Source: Pyrenula massariospora
Taxonomy: Eukaryota > Ascomycota > Eurotiomycetes > Pyrenulales > Pyrenulaceae
Direction of reading: 5' to 3'
DNA: 64,000 bases
Assembly: GCA_021030905.1 (NCBI GenBank)
Contig: JAGFMI010000017.1
Location: forward strand, 930,001-994,000
Positions 32,135-41,699 of the stretch are shown one piece after another. The stretch's first letter is position 1. Every line of letters starts with the position of its first letter. The position numbers were made by a program, and so were the translations under genes. The notes beneath the pieces were generated by a model. It was not told the origin of the DNA. It worked only from the letters and a program-made list of their open reading frames with translations, and did not search any database.

Positions 32135-33100
32135 ATGGCCGATCCACAGACGCAACCTGCCACGCCCTCCCTTCCTCCCCTTGAGCGTCTGAAGACAGCA
32201 CAAGCTACTGTCCCTCCACCAGACGAGTCCGCATCTTCCCCGCCGACCTCGACCCTCTCATCTCCATCTCGCTCACCTAATTCGAGAAGAAGTCGATCGC
32301 CCCTCTCCCTTGACCTTTCCAACGTACCTTCCCTCATTCATCCCGCACCACCCTCGAACACCTTACTGATCACCAATCTGGAATCCCTCAACATCTTCCA
32401 TCCCGCTTCGCTCGCAACCATCCGCCAACACATCCAGTCCATCTCCCCGATCCACACCTTCTCACCCCTCAAGTCTTTTCGCCGCATAATCTGCACATTC
32501 TACGATACAGATGCTGCGATAGCCGTTCGTCAAGAGCTCGATGGAGCCCAGTTGATGGGGGAAAGGACTCGCGTTTACTTCGGCGAACCCCTACCCATCG
32601 ATCAAGAAACAAAGTACCTCGACAAGCCTGATGCCGGCAAACTCTTCTTCATCTCCCCTCCTCCAAGCCCACCTGTTGGTTGGGAAATGAAGAACGAAGA
32701 TCCTCCTAACAAAGAAGTGCACGCCGATGATCTTACCAGTGCCCTTGAAAAGCTCAACGGCAAGATGGCTTCTGTGGCAGACGAGACAGGTGTATCATCG
32801 GCTGGTCATGCCGCCCTAACGGAGTCTCCGATCGAGCCTTCTCCAACCGAGGTGCAAGCTAATGCCGCAGCGACGTCGAAAAGCGGACGATCACCCCGTA
32901 GTGGACGTACTCGATCAGGCAGCACGGTGATCTATGACCCAGAAGCTCACGGAGACAGCCCGGCATTGCCGGCGGTGATCTTAGAAGATATGACACTTGA
33001 CGAGGGAGAAGAGATCGGGAGTGATCGTCGACCGGAAGGTGGTGGTAGGATCGCACAACATACCAGTCGGCCGCCGCTGGATTTGAGGGAAGCAGAGTAG
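32135..33100 (+). CDS. rcn1: calcipressin (regulator of calcineurin, Rcn1/RCAN)
   Basis: Single exon, 321 residues. Calcipressins bind and modulate the phosphatase calcineurin. The RRM-like N-terminal fold spans about 70-155 (NTLLITNLESLNIF, FSPLKSFRRIICTFYDTDAA, RTRVYFGEPL). Next comes the hallmark LFFISPPPSPPVGWE (about 170), the SP-repeat whose phosphorylation controls activity. A C-terminal segment PAVILEDMT (about 279) fits the PxIxIT-like calcineurin docking motif, and HTSRPPLDL near the end is also conserved in fungi. The fungal protein is longer than animal RCANs because of a Ser/Pro-rich N-terminus and a linker. Confidence 0.92.
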   Translation: MADPQTQPATPSLPPLERLKTAQATVPPPDESASSPPTSTLSSPSRSPNSRRSRSPLSLDLSNVPSLIHPAPPSNTLLITNLESLNIFHPASLATIRQHIQSISPIHTFSPLKSFRRIICTFYDTDAAIAVRQELDGAQLMGERTRVYFGEPLPIDQETKYLDKPDAGKLFFISPPPSPPVGWEMKNEDPPNKEVHADDLTSALEKLNGKMASVADETGVSSAGHAALTESPIEPSPTEVQANAAATSKSGRSPRSGRTRSGSTVIYDPEAHGDSPALPAVILEDMTLDEGEEIGSDRRPEGGGRIAQHTSRPPLDLREAE

Positions 33101-33623
33101 AACAGATCAGTTGCGTACAGGATGGTGCAATCGATACCATTAATTCGGCATTCGAAGAGGTAGCCAACAATGGCGGATGGAGGAAGTTGGTCAGGACAAA
33201 ATTAGACATTCATACAGTACACCGCATATTATGCCGCGGGCGGTGTGCTTTCTAAGATCGCTCAAACACCACAGACCGGGTGAACCAACAAGCGTTTCGG
33301 TGCATAAGTATGGCGTTAGGGAGCGTTGGAAGACCAGATACATGGTCTGTGAATGCACTAGATAGGCAATGCAGTAACAATCGTTTGTAATCCAATATAT
33401 ACTTCTACGCGCGCGAAAGGAAGAAATGTATTGTACAATACAATCCGGCCTTGATTGCCAACGCCTTGCCATCTTTCCCAAGTCTATGACAGTGCTGTCC
33501 ATCCCGAAGTCCAAAGGCGCCGGCCCGATGCACCAAAGCAATAAGGAAACCCCGCCGGCGACTGGATCGCCTAAATATAAACGAACCCGAAGCACAAAAC
33601 CTTTTCTTCCAAATGTCTTCCTC
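33101..33623. other. convergent intergenic stretch
   Basis: 3' flanks of calcipressin (+) and the carrier gene (-). No supported gene. Confidence 0.5.
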
Positions 33624-34689
33624 TCAGCTGATCTCCTTCAGTTTCCGCCACACTTTTTTGTGCTGCTCGAAAAATACCATCGTGAACACCGTCTGCGGGC
33701 CTAACCGCACGAAGCTGGGTACCCACCCCCTGAAGCACCACGCGATACCCTCCTTTCTTGTTATATCTCTGAGTAACGTAACAATGCCCCTCTTTCCCTC
33801 CTCGGCGGATGCGCTCATGATCCGCGTCTTGACCACGTCCACCGGGCTGCAGATCGTGGTCGCCACGAACCCCGCCGCCGTGCTCGCGAGAAGATGCGTG
33901 ACCGTGTTGTCTCGCATTCCGAGCCGCTCTAGGCACACTTTCTTGAACGTGTCGTACGACGCGAGCTGGCTGGCGGTCATGAGCGCGGCGCGGATACTGT
34001 TCGGCCAGATCCCCTTTGCCAGACTGAACGGGCCTTCCTCGCGGATCATGCGGATCAGCCCGTCGAGCGCGTGCGCGTAGTTTCGCCGCTGGGCGGGCGG
34101 TTTTGCAAAGTCGGATTGCATGCGTACGTTTAGGACGTCGGCAGGGTTGCCGGCTAGGCCGCCAAGGAAGCCAGAGGTAGAGGACATTAATATTAGGGTG
34201 GGAAGGGATGGAGACTTGGATTTGGAGTGGGAGGAGCTTTGTTTGAGGCTCTCATAGACGCCGAACCGGGTGGTGCTGTAGGTGAGTTGACGGAGGAGGG
34301 CGGCGGAGAGCTGAGAGAGCGGTTAGATCCGATCTGTGATGAGGGATGAGGTATTTCGTACTCCATTGTAGAGGCCAAAGACCCCTTGGGTTTTGAAGAC
34401 GTGAACGAAGGTTCCAAGCATGGTCTTAGGGTCTGTAGGTGCGCGCGTCTGGAGGCGGACCTATCCGGAGCCGTTAGGAAAAGATCTAGGGAGTTAACAA
34501 AGTACTATACCTTGACTGCATTTACGTTAATACATGTCCAAATTGAGGTCCTATAAGCTCACCAAGGTCCAAGGGATGTGTTACACATGCCGCGAACGAT
34601 GCCGCACTCCCACCGAACCAGAAAGGATAACGTATCTTTGGCGGTGCCTTTGAAAGCTGAGTTCCGTCATCTTTGGAGCGAGCGGACAT
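33624..34689 (-). CDS. DIC1: mitochondrial dicarboxylate carrier
   Basis: Inner-membrane carrier exchanging malate or succinate for phosphate. Exons 34563-34689, 34511-34515 (5 nt), 34362-34460 and 33624-34310, with introns of 47, 50 and 51 bp, give 305 residues. The three carrier repeats are present: HPLDLVKVRLQT, NPADVLNVRMQSD (Asn in place of the usual basic residue) and SPVDVVKTRIMSA; the second form is typical of dicarboxylate carriers. The 5-nt exon TCAAG supplies part of the V-K of the first repeat; without it the frame and motif break. It diverges from the PheRS gene, also mitochondrial, across 334 bp. Confidence 0.9.
34511..34515 (-). other. 5-nt micro-exon of the dicarboxylate carrier gene
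   Basis: The sequence reads ...AATGCAG|TCAAG|GTATAG... on the minus strand. Exon 1 ends CCTTG and exon 3 begins GTCCGCC; only with TCAAG between them does the conserved PLDLVKVRLQT arise. Confidence 0.8.
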
Positions 34690-35023
34690 GGTACTGTGTA
34701 GGCATTGCAGTATGCGTACCCGACGGCGAGAATAAGAATAAAGGGAGCGAAAGAGAGCTTCCGAATGCAAACCACCGGAACGAGAGAAGTTATCGGAAGC
34801 TATAGGAGCGCAATGATGGGGCTATCAAATGTGATGCCATTTTCTCGCGAACTTTTTTTAGCACCTAGACCCGACGGCGCGGTGAGCTTTCCGCCGATGG
34901 GCCGACGTTGAGCCGATTTCCCAATCGACGTAAAGTTACTCAACTCTAACCTTGACAAAGCTTTATGACACAAAGAATGCGACGCTGAAGAGGGTTGGAT
35001 CAGCTCGATCTGGCGTCCTAGCG
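34690..35023. promoter_or_regulatory. shared upstream region of DIC1 and the mitochondrial PheRS gene
   Basis: Divergent start codons 334 bp apart, both of genes for mitochondrial proteins. No clear CCAAT or TATA box noticed. The PheRS frame stays open upstream to about 34952 but has no ATG there. Confidence 0.45.
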
Positions 35024-37690
35024 ATGCAGCTCACAAGGACCGGTGCTGCCTTACGTGCTACGTCTCTTAGGTGGTCCCGAATACCCAAGCAACATGCCGT
35101 ATTTTCTTTCACAAGAGCCGAGTCCACTCTTGGAGCACAAAGTAGGGGCGGACCAGCAAATAGTTCAGGGAAAGTTCGGAGTGTGCCATCAGACATCAAG
35201 GTACTCGAGAAGGCTGGGAGAAGAAAAAGTGAATCTTCTATCCCGCGCAATTTACGAAGGAAAGAAGGGCCGCTGGGAGGTCTGTTCCTCTCTGAGCCAA
35301 AGATGCGAATTAAGAAGTTCACGGTTGGAGGGGAACTTTCGTTTTACTACGTTCCATCCTCATCTTCAAGGTTAGCCAAAGTTGACAACAGTCAAGACAC
35401 TATAAAACTTCGATTTACCAAACCATCATTAATACGCCAGATCAGGAGCGTGACTAGAATCCGTAAGGGGGTGCGAGTGAAAAAGCAGAGAGGAAAGCCT
35501 AGGATCCGACGAGAAAGACTCTGGTGCCGGAAACTTGAAGCAGCCGTCCAAATTCGCAAGGAGACAAAGAATATCCCTCTGTTTCGCAAGTCCCGTGCTA
35601 TAGATTCGGACATGCTGAATCATATTGACCTTCGTTCAACCAATAAATCTACAAAAGTAGGGACGTTGCCCTTGGACCAAAGTCTATCCTCCTCCGACAA
35701 ATCAACAGAGGTGAAAATTGGAAATTCTTCTCCTGTCCATAACCTTGAGACGGGGCCACCGAAACCAAGTCTCTCAAATCCCACTCAAAACCTTGACAAC
35801 GCTTCACTAAACTCAATACGGGCCCCGACCCAAGATCCAGTCATCCGGAAGAAAGAGATCTTTTTTTATCGAAAGGATGTTTCAACATTGAAGTCTAAAT
35901 TTCCAGAGAAGCGCAACGAAGGCAAAGCGATACGCGGTGTCGTATCCTCGAAAGCAGCCCCTCAACCACTCATAAAGAAATTTTCAGTATCTTCAACCTT
36001 GAGCTGGGTTAGCATTCGCAGTAATCTTGAGAACACAAAAGTAGCTCCATCAGCCCACGTCCGCATGTTGAGCACCGCCTTCTCACCTCCAGAAAATCGG
36101 CAAAGCGAGGAGAATATTGAGCCTGCGCTACCGAGATATCCAACTATCAATGTTTCAACACAGCGAGAAAAGAAGGACTCTGCGACTAGCGGCCAGATCG
36201 GAGACCGCACCATAGACGGCAAAGCCTATGTTCGAGACTCACAGTATAATATAACAGGACAAATCGTCGACCACCTGAGCCGCCGACTATATCTACAGCT
36301 TAATCACCCAGTATGTCTAACTCGATCGTTGATAGAGAGTGCATTCAGCGAAGCGAAAGGTTTCAATAACCGTCTTCATCTACATCCGGTCGTCTCCGTC
36401 GCTGACAACTTTGACCGTCTTGGGTTTCCTGCAGATCACCCTGGTCGGAGCAAGACCGATACGTACTACGTCAACGCGACCCACGTTCTGCGAACCCATA
36501 CATCTGCTCACGAACCTGTTCTATTCGGGGAGCTCAAGGAAAACTTAGCTCATGAGCCTCATGGATACACCTTGTGTGCTGACGTTTATCGACGAGATTC
36601 GATTGATCGTAGCCATTATCCGGTCTTTCACCAGATGGAAGGTGCACGGTGCTGGAGATTAGCGGGTGCAGCAGCGACGCAAAAAGACGCTGCTATAACA
36701 CAGGAGCGAGAGCGTAATGTAAAGGCGATCGAACAGGACCTCAAGACCTTACCTTTGTGGATGTTCCGAAACAACATGGCCGTTGATCCATCTATAGCTA
36801 AGAATGCAGCTTTAGACATTCAAGCGGAAGATCCAAATCCGAACTTCGATTCGGAGACAAACCCTTTGCAACCATCTCACGAGGCAGCTGAAGTCGAGCT
36901 GGTGGCGCAGCACCTCAAACTGTCTGTGGAGTTTCTCATGGCCAAGATCTTCCGCCAGGCACAGAATGCCGGGATCATAGCGAGTGCCGAACCACCCCGT
37001 GTTCGCTGGGTTCCAGCGTATTTCCCCTTTACATCCCCATCCTGGGAGTTAGAGGTGTTCTGGCAAGGCGACTGGCTTGAGATTCTTGGCTGTGGTATCT
37101 CAAAACAGCAACTTCTTGTTGAATCAGGCATTTCTGACAGCATCGCCTGGGCATGGGGCATCGGTATTGAAAGATTAGCTATGCTTCTGTATGGAATACC
37201 TGATATTCGGCTCTTCTGGAGCAAAGATCCCCGATTCTTAAATCAGTTTTCCGCTGGAAGAGCCACCAAATATGTGGAATTCTCCAAATACCCTGAATGT
37301 TATAAAGACGTGGCGTTCTGGCTTCCTTCACCTCCTGGGTCTGTCAAACCTAGTCAAGATTCAAAGCCTCGCAGTGAACCACCAAAAGAAATGGCGACCC
37401 CTTCCGGAGCCGCTGCCCAAGCCGGCGGACACCTGTCCTCTGAAACAATCGAATACCCAACCTTTCACGAAAACGACCTTGCAGAAATCGTGCGCGACGT
37501 CGCGGGCTCGTTGGCGGAGAGTGTAAAATTAGTTGATGAATTTATCAATAAGAAATCTGGAAGAAAAAGCCTGTGCTATAGAATAATGTATCGGAGTTTG
37601 GAGCGAACTTTGACTAATGAGGAGGTCAACGAGGTTCACGAAAAGGTCAGAGAGCGACTTGTAAAGGATCTCGGTGTGGAATTACGATGA
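35024..37690 (+). CDS. MSF1: mitochondrial phenylalanyl-tRNA synthetase with long N-terminal extension
   Basis: Charges mitochondrial tRNA-Phe. From the first in-frame ATG (35024) the protein has 888 residues; family members have about 450-550. The synthetase part runs from about 395 to the end: DNFDRLGFPADHPGR, motif 2 region RRDSIDRSHYPVFHQMEG, motif 3 region SDSIAWAWGIGIERLAMLLYG, and the C-terminal anticodon-binding (FDX-ACB) domain from about 810 (YPTFHENDLAEIVRD). Residues 1-345 are extra: a presequence-like start (MQLTRTGAALRATSLRW) and a very basic stretch (residues about 110-200, for example RIRKGVRVKKQRGKPRIRRE). A second presequence-like segment with Met348 (VRMLSTAF) stands where normal family members would begin. 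Confidence 0.85.
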   Translation: MQLTRTGAALRATSLRWSRIPKQHAVFSFTRAESTLGAQSRGGPANSSGKVRSVPSDIKVLEKAGRRKSESSIPRNLRRKEGPLGGLFLSEPKMRIKKFTVGGELSFYYVPSSSSRLAKVDNSQDTIKLRFTKPSLIRQIRSVTRIRKGVRVKKQRGKPRIRRERLWCRKLEAAVQIRKETKNIPLFRKSRAIDSDMLNHIDLRSTNKSTKVGTLPLDQSLSSSDKSTEVKIGNSSPVHNLETGPPKPSLSNPTQNLDNASLNSIRAPTQDPVIRKKEIFFYRKDVSTLKSKFPEKRNEGKAIRGVVSSKAAPQPLIKKFSVSSTLSWVSIRSNLENTKVAPSAHVRMLSTAFSPPENRQSEENIEPALPRYPTINVSTQREKKDSATSGQIGDRTIDGKAYVRDSQYNITGQIVDHLSRRLYLQLNHPVCLTRSLIESAFSEAKGFNNRLHLHPVVSVADNFDRLGFPADHPGRSKTDTYYVNATHVLRTHTSAHEPVLFGELKENLAHEPHGYTLCADVYRRDSIDRSHYPVFHQMEGARCWRLAGAAATQKDAAITQERERNVKAIEQDLKTLPLWMFRNNMAVDPSIAKNAALDIQAEDPNPNFDSETNPLQPSHEAAEVELVAQHLKLSVEFLMAKIFRQAQNAGIIASAEPPRVRWVPAYFPFTSPSWELEVFWQGDWLEILGCGISKQQLLVESGISDSIAWAWGIGIERLAMLLYGIPDIRLFWSKDPRFLNQFSAGRATKYVEFSKYPECYKDVAFWLPSPPGSVKPSQDSKPRSEPPKEMATPSGAAAQAGGHLSSETIEYPTFHENDLAEIVRDVAGSLAESVKLVDEFINKKSGRKSLCYRIMYRSLERTLTNEEVNEVHEKVRERLVKDLGVELR

Positions 37691-38015
37691 GCGAATTGAT
37701 CGAGATGCGATGGGACATGTAACACTATTTGGAACACAAAGGAATCAAAAAGATCAGGAAGGCAATGCTTGGTATGCTACCAATTTCAACTCGCTCATAT
37801 CATTTGTCTATTAGCGTATGTGGTGATAGAAATTCCCGCTCATGCAAGAAAAGGGCCTGTGGAGATGAAAACTGGGCACGACGGAAATCATCGTCGCGTT
37901 TCTGGAGAGGAAATTGCTGTACATAAGGCCGACCTTCGTCAAGACAGGTCGGTTGATCCAAGTTGATTTAAGACAAATCCACCAAATTTTGTTCATACAC
38001 CGCTGTCTCCCGCTC
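37691..38015. other. convergent intergenic stretch
   Basis: 3' flanks of the PheRS gene and MGE1; nothing further seen. Confidence 0.5.
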
Positions 38016-38928
38016 TTACGAATTTCTGACCACGCCGACCTTTGCCGGCCGAAGCACCCGCCCATTCAGTAGGAAGCCTTTACTCTGCGTCATCAATACC
38101 TCTCCATCCTCCTTGCCTTCCGCCTTGGTCATGAATGTTGCCTCATCCAGGTTGGGATCGAATTTTCTCCCTTGCTCAACGGGGTCAAACCGCTCAAGCC
38201 CATGCTTCTTCAGTGTCTGCATGAGGATCTGGCTCGTCATTTGCAAGCCGCCATGCAAGTTGAGGAGGTCTTTATTCGGTGGAGCTTCGGGATTTGACTC
38301 TTCGATGGTTTCTGCAGGCACAGCAGTAAGGGCGCGGTCAAGATTGTCTATTGATTCTATCAGGTCGGTGGCGAAGCGTTGGATGGCAAATTGGCGCGCA
38401 GAGTCCATGTCTCGTCTTGTGCGGTCTTGGAGGTTGCGGAAGTCGGCGACAGAACGGAGGTATTTATCCTAGGACAAAGGTAGTCAGTGATAGATGTCGC
38501 GTGACTGTGGGTGGATGTTGGAGGTGTAGTGAAGCAGAGCAGCCATATTGCAAACACACTCCAACTTTTTCGGATTGGTGCATTATTTGTGAGAGAGGTC
38601 TTACCTTTAGATCTATAATTTCCCGATTCTTTGCATCAAGCTCTTTCTGAATTGGGTTCTCATCGCTTTGGGGTCTGACCTCCGGCGCATCCTGTTTTTC
38701 TGCTTCAGACGGCTCTGTAGTTGTATGAGCTCCTTCCGTCTTTGCTTCTGCTTCTGTTGTGACGTATCTTCGAGGTATTCGCGGAGGCGCGTGTGGTAAT
38801 GAACTGCGGGAAGGCTGTCGAATCTGTGATTGTGAATACCTCGGTAGGCTGGCTATGGACCGTGTGGAGGAGAATGATGTGAGAGACTGCAGTGACCTTG
38901 AGGTTCGGAAGAGTTGAGACCTTAACAT
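38016..38928 (-). CDS. MGE1: mitochondrial GrpE co-chaperone (Mge1)
   Basis: Nucleotide-exchange factor of matrix Hsp70, needed for protein import. Two exons, 38605-38928 and 38016-38468, with a 136-bp intron, give 258 residues. The first 50 residues are a Ser/Arg-rich presequence (MLRSQLFRTSRSLQSL). The long dimerisation helix starts at about 95 (ELDAKNREIIDLK|DKYLRSVADFRNLQDRTRRD, the splice lies inside it). The C-terminal beta domain has GLERFDPVEQGRKFDPNLDEA and the GrpE signature SKGFLLNGRVLRPAKVGV. The start at 38928 was chosen because the presequence begins there; the frame stays open upstream. Confidence 0.95.
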
Positions 38929-39609
38929 AGCTAAGAAGTCTGAGGCGTTGGCTAAAGGTGTGGAATAGAGTGGAGGGTGGAAGAGACTCGTCGACGACGT
39001 CTTGAAAAAAATGATCGCATCGAATTTTGTTGGTCCGTGCATCAGCTCCCCGAAGGACCGCCGCTCCGCAAAATCTCAACTTAACCTCCTCAGAGCTCTT
39101 CCTTTCTTCTCACATCACCTCCCCCTCCATCCCGCACATCTCTCTCAACCTAATGATTACATTTTCCAGGTGATGTAGATCCAAAAATGATGGGAAGAAT
39201 CTGTCCAAGAAAATTGCCTTGCTTGGGCTGAGCTTGACTTAATAAGGCGCTCCCTGCCTATTATAATACCTCTGCGACGCTTCCTCACATCTTGACTTTC
39301 CTTGAGCCTCGATGATATCCGGATGCTCGCTTACAATTGGTAGGTTCAAATGAAAGACCAGGCATAGGCATGAAGTTCATCTTGCGCCCCCTGCGAGCTC
39401 TCATCGTCCTTCTCAGCTTCAGAATCTATCTACGCGGCAGTATAAGTCCAGCGGTTTCATCCTCCCGATCCTTCCTCAGCAGAGTTCTCCCCATTCAGCT
39501 CTATTGTCTTTCCATAACGCCCCCAAATTCTATCAAATATGTACAGGCTCTCAATGTCGTAAAGACGCGGCCATCAAATCTTGCATTCGTTATTCGTACA
39601 TGGGTATCA
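38929..39609. other. MGE1 promoter and 3' flank of the coiled-coil gene
   Basis: Around 39090-39150 lies a CT-rich stretch on the plus strand. No supported gene; short plus-strand ORFs overlap the downstream gene's 3' end. Confidence 0.45.
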
Positions 39610-41699
39610 TCAATGAGCGGACAAGGAACCATTTCTTGGTTCCACCATTTGTTCAATCTCTTGCTCGATGTCTGCTAGCAACGCATATACATCAGAGCCT
39701 GCGTAAACCTTGATCGATTCAACATGTTGGCGATCGATCGCACGCTCAGCACACTGAGGACTCTCCATTTTTCCTGGGCTTTCCAGCTTCTCAGGACTTC
39801 GGGGAGGCGTCTGCTCGTCCTTGAAAGCGTTGTTGCCAGAATTACTTCGAGTGCTTTGGAGGGTCAAGGCGGCAGCGACATGCTCAAGGAGTTTTTGACG
39901 AATGCGAGCTCTTCTATTCTCTGCATGGTCAAGCTTCACTAACCATTCATCAATTGATTGATCTAGTTCGGACAGAGCCTCCTCTTGCTTCAGCATACTC
40001 TCTCTGGAAAATTTCGAGAGCCGAGGAGACTTCAGGTATGTGATCATTCTAGTATGAAGGCTTCGTCGTCCTTCGCGGAGGGAGCTGTGCGTCCTCCTCA
40101 GGTAATCGCATCGATTATCCAGTGAGTGCAGTTCCTTCAGCTGTCAGCGGACTACTCCTAAACTTGGGGTATGCTAACTTACCCGTGATAGAGCTTTCAC
40201 GTCTTTGTATTTCAAAACCTGGAATCTTTCCGCCTGTCCCTGGGCTTGTTCGAACAATGCATCGATCTCATCGATGTGAAGGGTCGTGCTGGCATTGTTT
40301 GCAAGCATACCTAGAGGCAGCTCGCCCAAGTCACCAACGCTGTCCTTCGTGCGAATGGTAAGCTTTCGTTTAATAAACCCATCTACCCGACGAGTTGGTC
40401 GACCTCTATCGAGAATAGAATTCTCTGAGTTTTCTCGCCTGTGGCTGGAAGCAGAGTCGTGATATTGGTGGTCGATATTGTTATTGCTCCTCGTCCGCTG
40501 AAGCATTGCAATGCTTCCGCTGCGGGCAAGTGAACCGGATTTTGGAGTCGTTTGAACGGTGGCGTTGTTTTCGTTCCATTTATAGCTGGAGCTCGGGGAG
40601 GTGGATTGTCCTTGGGGGGACAGCTTCTCATCCAAACCACGATTTACACGACTGCGTGGGCTTTGCCACGGCGTCGAGAAAGGGTTAGGAGACATGCGTC
40701 CTTCAGGGGCGGTAATAGGGGTTGAGACTTGTGCGTCTGTTGCTGATTTGCCATCAATCCGGCTTCGATCAACATAGGGAACTGTCGGTGCTTGCGTGGC
40801 CAACTTTAACTTTAACCTGGGTGACTTTGGTGGAACCGCAGGAGGGCTCTCGCTCTCTGCCTGTCTGATGTTGGCTTTCTTGGGCATCAACGTCAGGCTG
40901 TCTTTTGGGCGTTTAATGGAGTCTGTATGGTGGACTTGTGGCAGAATGGGCGTGATAAAATCTTCAATGTCATCTGGGATCAAGACCGACGAAGCTCGAT
41001 TTACGCTCTTCCTTCCTTGGTTGGGTGCGGATGCTTTCGTGGGGCTTGCACTGCGGATTGGTGACAGAACAACTGGATGATCAGTGTTTGTGGAGCTCAA
41101 TATGTTCTCCTGCGAAGGACTCCTGCGCCAACTGTGCCCCGGGGCACTATTCGACCGCTCATGGACAGGAAATCTTCCTGGAATGGTTGCTACAAGAAAG
41201 TCAGCTTCACACGGTCACCGCCCCATACTTGATGAGCAAGATCGGGCCATACGAGAATCCACGGCCTTCTCCTGGACCGTCGTCATCGGCGCGAGGCCAA
41301 GCTCTGGAACACTGATCTTCCGCCGCCGGGGTAGACTCTCTCCTCGTTTTCGCAGTTTGTTGAGGAGTGACTCCTCTGAGGCCAGGCGTGGGAGATGTGG
41401 CATTGACTGGTTCGTGGCCATAGCCTTCTCAAGATCCGGAGTCATACGCCCATTTGGGCCCGGGATTGCTGGCTTTTTGATGGCGGGCCACAATTGATAC
41501 TTTGCCCTTCCACCTTCGGTGGGAGTCAATCTCCCCGCACTCTGCAAAGTCTCGATACTTGGCTTACTGTCAAGCTGAGGGGACATATCAGCTGTAAGAA
41601 GTAGTCACGCAACAGAGAAAACATACCGAAGGTATCGGTGAATGGGGAGAAGTTTCTCTGGCTATAAAGTTGTTCAGGCCAATCTGCATGGGATCCTGA
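39610..41699 (-). CDS. septation-associated-type coiled-coil protein (Uds1-like), 5' end unresolved
   Basis: Exons read: 41591-41699 in two parts (41627-41699, then 41253-41591 after a 35-bp intron), 40183-41189 and 39610-40140 (63- and 42-bp introns). From the internal Met at 41586 the product has 623 residues; one or more 5' exons are probably missing. Conserved blocks are RRRKISVPELG, MTTVQEKAVDSPTIPGR and FPVHERSNSAPGHSWR (across a splice), and near the C-terminus a coiled coil with LHSLDNRCDYLRRTHSSLRE, FSRESMLKQEEALSELD and ENRRARIRQKLLEHVAAAL. I recall these blocks from fungal proteins with the 'up-regulated during septation' domain. Cell-division role is by that similarity only. Confidence 0.7.

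Noticed and set aside
34952-35023. Upstream extension of the PheRS frame
   Set aside because: The only start there is TTG; the first ATG (35024) begins a good presequence.
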